From NCBI GenBank assembly GCA_905116865.2, contig CAJHNH020006201.1, positions 372,001-436,000 of the forward strand: a stretch of DNA of 64,000 nucleotides, given 5' to 3'. The stretch is from Candidula unifasciata (Eukaryota > Mollusca > Gastropoda > Stylommatophora > Geomitridae). The position numbers and the translations under genes are program-made. Positions 1 to 11,500 of the stretch are shown here, piece by piece (position 1 is the first letter of the stretch; the number at the start of each line of letters is the position of its first letter). The notes below the pieces were generated by a model. It ran no database searches. It saw nothing but the letters and a program-made list of their open reading frames with translations, and was not told the DNA's origin.

Positions 1-314
1 TTCTTTTTTCACATTCTCCAGACCTGACCACTCTACCTACAAATTCAGAAAGACACCTGGCCTCAAGTGCAAAGTGTGCAGAGCAAACTAATAGGAAACC
101 CTAAAGGACCTGCAGCTGACATGCGAGTTCATAGAGGCAACCCACCTGATGGTCTGACCTGAGCATACAAAACCGATCACAAAGAAGAAGAAAATTATGG
201 CATTCAGCAGATTTTAGTATCATGTGAAGTTACCAAAATGTGTGTCCATTATATTTCTGTCAGCAGCACCATTTTCTGTCTTATCTCTTTTAATCCCAAA
301 AGGTTTTTATTGCT

Positions 315-473
<159 letters not shown>

Positions 474-957
474 TTGTATTTTAGAGTTGCAATATTAAAT
501 CTAAGGGGATTGAAAAGACACAGCTATGGGACTGACAGAGTTGCCCTAATAAATGGGATAAAAAGGTTAACGTAACGGAATAATATGATGGAAGAAGTAA
601 AGAAATTTACATCACATACATCACATATACATGTATCAGTATACTCATGATGAGTTGTTTAGTACGGAAAGAGTTAAAAGGGTTATTTATACTTCCCAGC
701 AATTCTATACTATATTACAACACAAGTTATCTCTCCTCTCCCACTGGAGCATAGGGCATCAGTCAACTGACTCAAGCACCCCTTTCTTTTGCCATCTTCT
801 GCAACTCCCAAGTATCCTCCCTGTAGTGATTCTATGTTTTATTGTTTACCATTGGTGGTTTTTATTTCAGTGATCCCTCAGCTTCAGAATGCAGTCTTCT
901 GCAGTTCTAATATTGATAAAATTCTAATTCTTTCTCAAGCATAGGGTCCATAGCAGA

Positions 958-1160
958 CCTTTCTTCTTCTTTTTCTTCTTCTTCTTCTTCTTCTTCTTCT
1001 TCTTCTTCATTCACCGGTAGGTCCCAGTAGTTCGTCCATTTGGGCTTTTGGCTTTTACCTGGACCTGAGTTTTACGCGTACATCCGTTTCAGTGGCTTAT
1101 TTGTTTGCCGTTCCCTGCCTCACTGGCAGATGTACTCTGACTTCGAGGGAAGACGTCAAG
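958..1160 (-). mobile_element. (GAA)n-tailed retroposon, family A variant
   Basis: Begins with (TTC)n, then matches on the minus strand the subfamily also seen at 37587-37850 ('attcaccgg', 'tggcagatgtactctgact', 'tcgagggaag'). Confidence 0.6.
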
Positions 1161-1164
1161 CCTA

Positions 1165-1335
1165 TTTCTAGGATGATTGTGGCCATTGTTTTGTGTAGGT
1201 CGAGATTTTGCATCATTTGTGTGGTGTCCTCTTTGTCCCTTTATCTACAGGTGCTGCTCCCGGAGTACTCCCTTTAGGGCAGCCCTGTGTAGATCAGCTC
1301 TCAAGGAAAGGCAGGGGCAGGTCATGGGCATTCTC
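1165..1335 (-). mobile_element. Fragment of repeat family H
   Basis: The reverse complement matches 62625-62710 (shared block around 'tagataaagggaca' and 'gaggacacc'). Probably a piece of the longer element at 61690-62870. Confidence 0.5.
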
Positions 1336-1572
1336 CGCCATCCAAAGAGTCTTCCATAAATGCAAAGCCAACACATGATCTTCTGGTTCTGAACTCACCC
1401 AAGGAATGGTCACGTCCTGCACATGACTGTTTAACCTCACAACCGTATATTAAGCTTCCTGTTCGACACGGGCTGCGCCCTCCATATCATACCTTTGAAA
1501 TTAAGGGGTGTCTGCATGTCTTATGACTTGTAATTTGGAGCCAGTAGACCATTTTTCTAGACAAAATTATGC

Positions 1573-1768
1573 CAATACTCAGCACAAAGTGTCTAAAAAT
1601 GTGCGAGTACTCACCACAAAGTGTATAAAATCTAAAAATGTGCTTGTGCTCACCACAAAGTGTCAAAAAATGTGCTTGTGCTCACCACAAAGTGTCAAAA
1701 AATGTGCGAGTACTCACCACAAAGTGTATAAAATCTAAAAATATGCTGGTGCTCACCACAAAGTGTCT
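1573..1768. repeat. Minisatellite, 29-38 bp units
   Basis: Repeated blocks 'ctcaccacaaagtgt' alternate with 'gtataaaatctaaaaatgtg' in about six irregular copies. Confidence 0.85.
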
Positions 1769-1878
1769 GTTGCAGTAGCCCTGAAAAAATAAGATGCCTA
1801 TAAAGGTGCCAGTACTGTGCACCTTTGCATACACACACAACCCACCGCCCCCTCCCATGAAAGCCAGTGTTACTGTCC

Positions 1879-1954
1879 GTAATTATCCTCTCCATGTGTT
1901 TTAGGTCTCCCTCTGTCTCCTAGGGGACCTACAACACATGGAGAAGATAATTAC
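1879..1954. repeat. Short inverted repeat (hairpin)
   Basis: The left arm begins gtaattatcctctccatgtg and the right arm ends cacatggagaagataattac. A loop of about 10 nt separates arms of about 33 nt. Confidence 0.75.
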
Positions 1955-2607
1955 AGATGGAGATGCATACCTTGGTGAATGCCTAAGAAGGTTGTTCAGT
2001 TGCAATGTTTAATGTTTGTTTTATCTGTTGTGATTGTGTTGTATTGGTAAGATGGCTAGTTCTGCTTCTTGAGTTGTTTAAAAAAATAATTTAAGTTAGA
2101 ATCAGGCTCTGTGAAGAAGTACATGATTTCCTAATCAAGTTTGTATGAAATAGATAATGATGATGATGAAACTTTCTTACAGGTATTCCTTGACATGAAT
2201 TCAAATAGAAAGTTGATACTAAATACTCACAAATAAACTGTTGTCTCTGGTTTGGGGTTTCAGAAAACATTTAAGACGGTAGTGTGTCCTTAAATGTAAC
2301 TATTGCTTCTATAGATGATTAGCTAGCTTATCAGTGGGCAGCTATTGGCTGGGCTCTGCAGCCTGGTTATCTCTGTGTCTGGGCCCTTAGTGTTTGTTGG
2401 GAGAGTCATCGTTAGATAAACTGTGTTGTTTTGTCTTGTTTTACACCGGCAGTTAGTGTTAAATGTTGATAAGCTTTTGTTTCACATCTGGCAGTTAGTT
2501 TGTCCCATTTCTCCCATCACTGTTCTCTCCCCCTTTCTTCCAGAAGAATACAAGGATACACCTTGTTGAATTGACATCAACTTAATATGTGTGGATATAA
2601 TAAGGGA

Positions 2608-4075
2608 AGGAACTGGATAATCAGTCTAAGGAAACTGGATAATTAGTCTAAGAAAACTGGATAATCAGTATAAGGAAACCCGATAATTAGTCTAAGAAAA
2701 CTGGATAATCAGTCTAAGGAAACTGGATAATCAGTCTAAGGAAACTGTATAATCATTCTAAGGAAACGAAAATCAAAGGAACTGGATAATCAGTCTAAGG
2801 AAACTGGATAATCAGTCTAAGGAAACTGGACAATCAGTCTAGATAAACCGGACAATGTCTAAGGAACTGGATAATCAGTCTAAGGAACTAGATAATCAGT
2901 CTAAGGAACTGGATAATCAGTCTAAGGAACTAGATAATCAGTCTAAGGAACTGGATAATCAGTCTAAGAAAACTGGATAATCAGTCTAAGGAACTGGATA
3001 ATCAGTCTGAGGAAACTGGATAATGAGTTTGAGGAAAACTGGATAATCAGTCTCAGGAAACTGGATAATCAGTCTAAGGAACTGGATAATCAGTCTAGAA
3101 AACTGGATAATCAGTCTAAAGAACTGGATAATCAGTCTAAAGAACTGGATAATCAGTCTAGAAAACTGGATAATCAGTCTGAAGAACTGGATAATCAGTC
3201 TAAAGAACTGGATAATCAGTCTAAAGAACTGGATAATCAGTCTAAGGAACTGGATAATTAGTCTAAGGAAACTGGATAATCAGTCTAAGAAAACTGGACA
3301 ATCAGTCTAGGTAAACTGCACAATAAGGAACTGGATAATCAGTCTAAGGAACTAGATAATCAGTCTAAGAAAATTGGATAATCAGTCTAAGGAACTGGAT
3401 AATCAGTCTGAGGAACTGGATAATCAGTCTGAAGAACTGGATAATCAGTCTGAGGAAACTGGATAATCAGTCTAAGGAAACTGGATTATCAGTCTAAGGA
3501 AACTTGATAATCAGTCTAAGGAACTGGATAATCAGTCAGAGGAAACTGGACAATCAATCTAAAGAAACAGGATAATCAGTCTAAGGAACTAGATAATCTT
3601 TCTAAGGAAACTGGATAATCAGTCCAAGAAACTTGATAATCAGTCTAAGGGAACTGGATATTTAGTCTAAGGAAACTAGACAATCAGTCTAAAGAAACTG
3701 GATAATCAGTCTAAGGAACTGGATAATATTTCTAAGGAAACTGGTTAATCAGTCTAAGGAAACTGGACAATCAGTCTAGATAAACTGCACAATGTCTAAG
3801 GAACTGGATAATCAGTCTAAGGAACTAGATAATCAGTCTAAGAAAATTGGATAATCAGTCTAAGGAACTGGATAATCAGTCTGAGGAACTGGATAATCAG
3901 TCTGAGGAACTGGATAATCAGTCTGAGGAAACTGGATAATCAGTCTAAGGAAACTGGATAATCAATCTAAGGAAACTGGATAATCAGTCTAAGGAAACTG
4001 GATAATCAGTCTAAGGAACTGGATAATATTTCTAAGGAAACTGGTTAATCAGTCTAAGGAAACTGGATAATCATA
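2608..4075. repeat. Large minisatellite, 20-23 bp unit (about 65 copies)
   Basis: Unit built on actggataatcagtctaagg with variants gaa/gaaa, tagata, gtctgagg and occasional internal deletions. Blocks of several units recur (for example 3320-3560 and 3790-4030), so higher-order duplication has occurred. Ends about 1 kb before the start codon. Confidence 0.97.
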
Positions 4076-5078
4076 AACCTTCAAGTCACGTTGTCAGTAA
4101 TACCTATGGCTGTGCCGTTAAAAACAATTATAGATAAACAGAAGCTATCTGCTTTTGTTAAGTCCGTTGAAACTTGTAATGAACATTCAATATTTATGAT
4201 TATTATTCATTTCTTTTTTTCATTATTCTGTGGAATTATCTCTAAAATCTTTTACTTATTTCACAGTGTACATTTCTTAGCAAGTGAAATAATGGTTTAT
4301 GTTTAAATTTTCCTAATGTCTTTTCAAGACTGAGTAAAAAATATTCTGGTTAGTTATGTGGCTTACATTTTTGATGAATTTGGGCTGATTTAACCTAGAT
4401 TGTTCCTATGCAAGCTAATTACATACTGACTAGGGAAGATTATATTTCCTCATTGTTCATGGTTTCATTTTAAATCCACCAGCCCATCACTACTTTCTCT
4501 TTCTCTATTGTTGTCTCTTTCCCTTATTCAATCCCGCTCTCTTCCTCCTCACTTCCACCACTCCCATTATTTTCTCCTCAGATCAAACAGATTTCCTATT
4601 TCCTGCGTGACAAGACAGATGGTAGCAAATTTATTTCCACATCACTGTTGCTCTCCTTTATTCATTATTCTGTGTGTATATATATATATATAATTTTTTA
4701 ATTTTAATTTTATTGTTTTAATATTATTATAAATGTGCTATCTGAAAACTAATATCCTTTACTTTCAGGTAGTTTTGAAGAAACTCTGTGTAGGAAAATA
4801 TGTAAATGTTATCATTTTCTGGCCTTATCTCCTGTAATTTTCAAAAATATGAATCAAGGGCTATTCACATTTTGCAGGCTCAAGTGAAGAGCACTAGATA
4901 AAAACACAGCCAAGCCTCAATTTTAGTTAACATCAATTGTTATCAATATGGGTCAGCTTCAAAATGGCGACATAGTTGAAGCTTTGGCTACTTCAGTTTT
5001 CAATTCTTGCTTCCTGTAGTTGATTCAGGAATTAATTTGTAGAAATTATTAGTGCCGATAATTAATTGTGGTCATTGA
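4076..5078. other. 5' flank of the gene, AT-rich, no other gene seen
   Basis: Contains a (TA)n run near 4678-4692. The promoter and any 5' UTR exon of the TEP gene should lie here or further upstream, but I cannot locate them. Confidence 0.5.
4960..4971 (+). promoter_or_regulatory. Possible YY1/Pho-type motif in the 5' flank
   Basis: caaaatggcgac resembles the AAAATGGCGxC core-promoter/5' UTR motif bound by YY1. It sits about 140 bp before the start codon. This is a single short match; no TATA box or TSS can be fixed from the sequence. Confidence 0.2.
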
Positions 5079-5108
5079 ATGAGTGATAAACAGTTGTATA
5101 AGTTTAAT

Positions 5109-5233
5109 ATGAATACAAATATGTTTCTGAATGTAGCCATTGTGATTCTGTGTCTGACAGCAACTCTAGAGGCACTGGACAGGGAACATTGCTTGATAGA
5201 AAACATAGAAGGATGCGAACTCGGACGTCCACC
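5109..5233 (+). CDS. Exon 1: start codon and signal peptide
   Basis: A short ORF with a hydrophobic leader, MFLNVAIVILCLTATLEA, followed by an acidic Cys-containing segment. It ends at donor gtgagta in phase 2. The two leftover bases (CC) join the first base of exon 2 to make Pro, giving GRPP-IYMIMAP, which is the normal entry into MG1. Three in-frame ATGs are possible, at 5079, 5109 and 5121, after a stop at 5076-5078. 5109 and 5121 both have A at -3. I chose 5109; 5121 gives the tightest signal peptide. The ORF is below common length cut-offs and easy to miss. Confidence 0.8.
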
Positions 5234-8200
5234 GTGAGTAATGTATCTGTATTCAAGTTGTCTCTTGTTTGTTGTTTTAAGTTTGTAATTATATTTATGG
5301 TCTCTCTTGAGGTTTTAATTGTATTGCTTCTTTTTTTTCGCTAAAATTATGAACATGCCTGAATGGTTCAGATAACCACTTCCTGGTGTGTTTACTGAAC
5401 TGATGCTGCATCCTAAACTGAACTGTTTATGTTTCATATAGTAAATTTTAACTATATCCTGGAATGAACTGTTTTATCATCTTATCAACTCTTACTAAAT
5501 CATTTGCCAGTGTGTTACTATATCATTTACAAAACTGTTATTATATCCTTTTCTAAACATTGATTAAATCCATTCTTCACTGTTCTGTGCAGGAGGAAAA
5601 AGATGAACATAAAATGGGATGAATTTAAGATGGGAAATAAAAGAAATGTCTGGGAAACTACTAGTATGAACAGTTGAACAACAGAGAAGATAGCACTAAA
5701 TTGGACACATTATGAGAAGAGATAAACAGAGAATCACTAAACAGTCACTGAGATGGAAAACAGAGCCTGCAGAAATGAGGGCATCCAGAAGAAACCCTAA
5801 TGGGGTCGCCTACGACCATTGGAAAACAAATATTCGCTGAAATTATGAAGTGACAACGAAAATATATTTTATGTTTGATGGTCACCACAACATGAGGAGC
5901 TGTATTAAAGGGTCGCAGTATTAGAAAGGTTGAGAACCACTGCTCTGAGGCAAACATTGATGAGAGAAGCCAGATCTGCTGGACTGGATTCCATCTACAC
6001 TATCAAAGTTATAGCACAGGATGGAAGAGAATGGAGAAATCAACTGTGAGTCCCATGTGACATAAAGTGGCACATCATCATCATCATATGCCCTGCCAAC
6101 TGGCATAGGCGCTCATGCGTCTCCACAGATCACGATCCCTGGTTGCCTGGAACAGCTCTCCTCATGATATCCCTCCATGCCATCGTTTCAGCCCATCCAG
6201 CATCATCTCTCTTGGTCTGCCTCTACCCCTTTTTCCACTGATCTTTCCAGTTGTCACAATGCTCTCCAATGTCTCTCTTCTCATTATGTTGCAAAGGAAC
6301 AGTGTTTGTCTCTTTCTTAAAGTTGTATATAGAGATCTACTTTAATTAGCTTCTTTCAAGCAATCATTGTTAGTTACTCTGGCCGTCCCGGGTATTCGTA
6401 ACATTAATGGCACAACAGGACAGTAAATGAAACTGTTCTATATCCTATACTAATGTGTTAATCTATCTATTTCACAAACTAAATGGTTACTGCATCCCTT
6501 ACCAAAGAATTACTGTATTTTAAACTGTTAGTAGATCCAGGATTTCAGTTAGCATTTCCCATGACAGTCAACTTGGTAATGCCAGTATTTTCTTCAAGTA
6601 TAAGATTATTTGTAATTTTTTGTTTTTAACTGAGCCTGGATATGGCCTGTTAAATCCGTGCTTTTTTTTTTTTATATTTTTTTATTTTCAATTGCCAAGT
6701 TTTTGTTAAATGTGGCCATGTGCACACTTATCCTCCTCTTTGTTTGCGCTAATCCGAGAAGTTCACTTGTCCAAGCAGCAGCATCACGGGAGTTATCAAA
6801 AGAAGAAAAAAAGATAGTAAGGTTGACATAATTTGCAACAGTAAACTTTCTTTTTCTTCTTCTTGTGTTCACTTTCTGATTTACACTAACAGACAATTCT
6901 TGTGATAAATTTTCAGGAGTTTCCTTCTAGTTACATACAACTTTGAGTGCAGTGTTGACTCATTGAGCCAGTATTCCCTTCTCAATGGGTTGTACAAGGG
7001 ACATTCTTGCAGGATGTGTTCTGTAGCTTGCACACACAGCTCACATGGGCACAATGGTGAACTCCTTAGACGTGGCCTGTGTATATGCTTGTTAAATTTG
7101 TTATGTCCTGTCCTGAGGCGTAGAATGATGACTTACCTATGCTGGTCAAGTAAGTGGTAGTCATCTCTGACCAGATTCTTTTTGCTTCTTATAGACTGGA
7201 AGGCCATTTTCTTCTCATTTTACTGCATTCTCTTCCTGTTCACATTATGCCCCTTTCTTAGAAAGTTTATCCACGGTTTCATTTCCTGATTAGTATACTA
7301 AGAACAAGTTTGTCTACACTCCGTTGACCCTAAAAGGATGGTTAATAATCTCTTTCATCTCTATGTGGGTTCCGGGGCCCTTTTGTAAGAAAAACAGGAA
7401 TAGACCCAGTGCTCTACCCAAAAGCATGTCGTAAGAGTTGACTAATTGGGAGCTTCCTTCGAAGTTGAAGTACACGTGCCTGAGAGGCAAGGAACCAACA
7501 GCTGCATGCAAATAACACCTGCAATACGGATGCACATGCAACACTCAGGTTTTGGAAAAAGACTAAAAGTCCAGAAGTGGATGAACAACCAGAACTTTCT
7601 GCCAGAGTTTATAGCTGGTGAATGCGAAGAAGAAGAAGAATTTCTTTCATGTTCCTAAACAGAAATATCTGGACACCCACTGGTATCAACAGTTGTAAGA
7701 CAAAGAAGACGGTACTATATTAAGCTGGACTGCAGTCCTGTTCCAGAACCTGAGTGTTGCGTGTGCATCCATTTTACAGATCTGACTCATTTGTATGCAG
7801 ACTGCTGGTTCCTTGCTTCTCAGGCAGATGCACTCTGACTTCGAAGGAATCCCCCAATTAGTCAACTCTTACAGCATGCTTTTGGGTAGGCAGTGGGTCT
7901 ATTCCTGTTTTTCCTATAATAGGGTCCCGGAACCCACACAGGGAAATTATCAGTCATTATATCTGATATCAACTTTTTGTACTCCTCTATGAACTCATAC
8001 ATAATCCTTCAATGAATCCTTATTTATTCCTTCTATGGCAGCTTCATTCTTTCTTTCAACTCTTCTTCTTTTTCTTCTTCGGTCTTCAATCGATCTTCTT
8101 CTCGTTCTCCAGTTACCACTGTGATGTGTTTGGTGGAGATGTTACATATATCACTCGTTACATCTGTCAGCTCTTACATAATCTTTATGCAGTACAGACC

Positions 8201-8463
8201 TGCTAAGGAGAACTCACCGGGACCTAAGAAGTGGTTCAACAGTTCTTCTTTTCCAGATAAGAATTGAGCAAGAAAAAAATTTGCCCGGGATAAACAAATT
8301 GTTCTTCACAACAGAAGTTCACCTTAAACTGTCTACACTGTATTTATCATTGTGTCTTTTCTCCATCATCAGTCCTTACTTATTCCTTCTGTTAATCCAT
8401 ACATTTTCCCAATACAGAGCTTCACTTATTTCTGCCATTAGCTCATATCCTTTCTATCGTCTC

Positions 8464-8505
<42 letters not shown>

Positions 8506-11500
8506 TTCCTACTTGCATTTGCTTTTATTAACTCTTTCGGTCCCGTGAGACCTGCCATGTACTGATGTATAACTAATTTAACTGTCCTCTGGTACCAAAA
8601 GAGTTAACCAGTATCTGCTGTATTTTCATATTGGCAGAATTTACATGATTATGGCACCACGGCGCATTCGAGCAGAACAAGTGTTTCAGGTGTTTGCCAC
8701 ACTCTTGAGAATGGAGTTTGGCCAGGAGTCTATAAACATACGTGTGTCAGTTGTCCGTGAGGACAAAGAGTATGCCAGTAGCATTGTGAGATTTGACCGA
8801 CCTTCTAGTCGGATTGTGCAGTTACAGGTGAGACTTTTGAGTTATGTCTTGTTCTCTTATTGTGAGTGTTAAACAGAGTTTTTGTGTGTACAAAAATCAC
8901 TTGACCAGTTTATGCTTTGCTTTGTGGATTTTGTTTTCTTTACTTTAGAAAACAGGTTGACTACCTTAGATTTCCAGAACCCTGTCTCCACATCCTAATT
9001 GTACCAACAGATAAATATGTTAACAGGAAAGATGACACGTAACAGCACTGGATGTTTGAAATCAAAGGATGGTGACTTAATGGGACATAGTAATATAATT
9101 AACAGATGGACAGAGTATATAGGGGAATTGTATGATGATAATAGACCAGACGTAGAACTGCAGACCAACAACTTTGGAAGTAAAGATAGCCAGCATGATG
9201 TTGAATGCATGATTCATCTAGTGCATGTTGGTCTATAAAAATATAGGTCTGGCACTGTATGTCCGATAGGTCATAGATGTGAAAAGGTCCTTTATATTTA
9301 CTTGCTCTTAGTCTCTTGTCAGAATTATCTATACAGATAGCTCTGTGTTCAGAGGCAGACAAAGTGCATGAGGGTTCATTACTTAGTGCAGCAAAGCCTG
9401 GCATATGATATAACGTCTAGTTTGAGAATGAAGGTGTTGGCAGTAGGGCTGTACCGAATAGTGATTTTCACTATTCGGCCGAATACGAATAGCTGGACCA
9501 ACTATTCGGCCGAATATGAATACGAATAGTGAATCATCATCATCATGTGCTTTGCCGGCTGGCATGGGCGATTATGCCTCGCCACAATCTGCGATCTCCT
9601 GCAGCACATATTAGTTCGTGTGCTGACACACCTCCATGAAAAACCTTCGTTTCATGTTGTCAGCATTAGGCCAGCTTTTTGTCTCACTGAAGGTATTTCT
9701 AGCTGTACTAAACAGGAAAATACGACAAATACAGAGAGTCAAAATGAAAACTCGCAAGGCGAAACATAAAAAAATGAAGAAAACAATGCCGTCCTTTCAA
9801 GTCGCCCAGCTCCCCGCGAGTTCACGAAACCAGATGCCGGGCGGCCAACGCCAGAAGATCAAACAACAAAGACAATGAAGAAGCCGAACGTCGATCACAA
9901 CATTCAGCCGCTGCCGTTTCCACGAGACGACGAAAGAACAGATACGACACCCATAAATGATGACCAACTCCCGTTACTTCAAAGAATCAACGAAGAGGAC
10001 ACTCCACTCAAAGAAATCAAGCCGACAACACTACTCGCAACACATGCAAGATGGAAATGAAGGGGCACTTGGTATGCTCGTAGGTGGTGCACAAAGATAA
10101 CGCTTCACAGTATAAACCAAGGTGGGAAGTCTTGATGTTTTTTTTTTCCACCAGTCCAGAAACGGTTGTGAGGTAACCACTATTCGTATTCGGCCCGACC
10201 GTAACTATTTGGCCGAATACCGAATAGTTATTGGGTCCACTATTCGGCCCCGCAGCGAATACGAAGCGAATATTCGGTACAGCCCTAGTTGGCAGTCACT
10301 GTAGCCTTCTGGCTTGAGACCCAGCTGTACATGCTTGTCGTAACAGTAACTGACTCATAGAGCCTGATGGGAATGGTGGCGACAGGTATGCTCCATGCAG
10401 AGTGCATTGCTTCAGAGGTCTTGGATAGTTAGCGTCCTTTGTGTATTTTCTCCAAGTCATGTCGGTGTGTTGGGAAATGAAGACACAGAAAGACTGGCTG
10501 GTTCTGTACCACTTGGTGTTACATGGCAAGCTAGATGATGTAAGGTTTTTTTTTTTTTTTAAATTTGACATATGATGGCACAACAGGGCAGTCATGATGA
10601 TGATGTGCCCAGTGCATTACTAGCATAAGAAGTGTTCTTTACTTAATTTTTAATATTTATGTCTACTATAAATCTGGCATGTGATTTGATTTTGCTAGCT
10701 ATAAATTATTTTGTTCTCTTTATGTGTGGCTAGATGCCTTCCAATGCAGAGCATGGGCAGTATAAATTGAGAATAGAAGGAAAACTGGACGAGAGAATCA
10801 GTGGAAATATATTCTCTAATGAAACAGACATTGAGTTCTCCACCAAGAGAGCTTCCCTGTTTATACAGATGAGCAAGCCGATTTATCGACAGGAGCAGAC
10901 TGGTGAGTATTCTTCTTCTAGTCCATGTTGTGTGGTGTTGGTAGTCATGTACAACCACAGCCTTCTGTCTCATGTAATTTCAGCCAGTTCTGACACAGAT
11001 GATCTTGCATAGTCCATGCTGTATGGTACTTATAGTCCTGTCTATCCACAGCCTTCTGTCTCATGTACTTTCGGTCAATTCTGACATAGATGATCTTCTA
11101 TAGTCCATGCTGCGTGGTGTTGCTACTCATGTCTATCCACAACCTTCTGTTTTGAGTACTTTCAGTCATTTGTGACACAGATGATCTTCCATTGACTGTG
11201 CTGTGTGGTGTTCATAGTCAAGTCTATCCACAACCTTCTGTCTCATGTACTTTCATCCTGCATGGCCTGAACATCAAACAGAACTGGCTCATAAACAGCA
11301 TCCTCTTCTGAAGGCTGAGGTATCATGAACATGTCAAGTGCCCTGGTGATCTTGAGAATACAGTTATGGGGGTGCAGTCTCCGGGAAATGACGTGGAGGT
11401 CTACCTCTACAAATGTGGATAGAAGACATGAAAATGCATTGGCTATAAAAGCACGGACGGCTGGAAAATTGACTAGAAATAGAGATACTTTCAGACGTGC

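Noticed and set aside
5150..5344. 64-codon frame over exon 1
   Set aside because: Wrong frame. The frame with the signal peptide and correct donor phase is the one starting at 5109/5121.
9636..10060. Two small basic frames inside the hAT element
   Set aside because: No homology recognised and no splice context. Kept only as a question in the findings.
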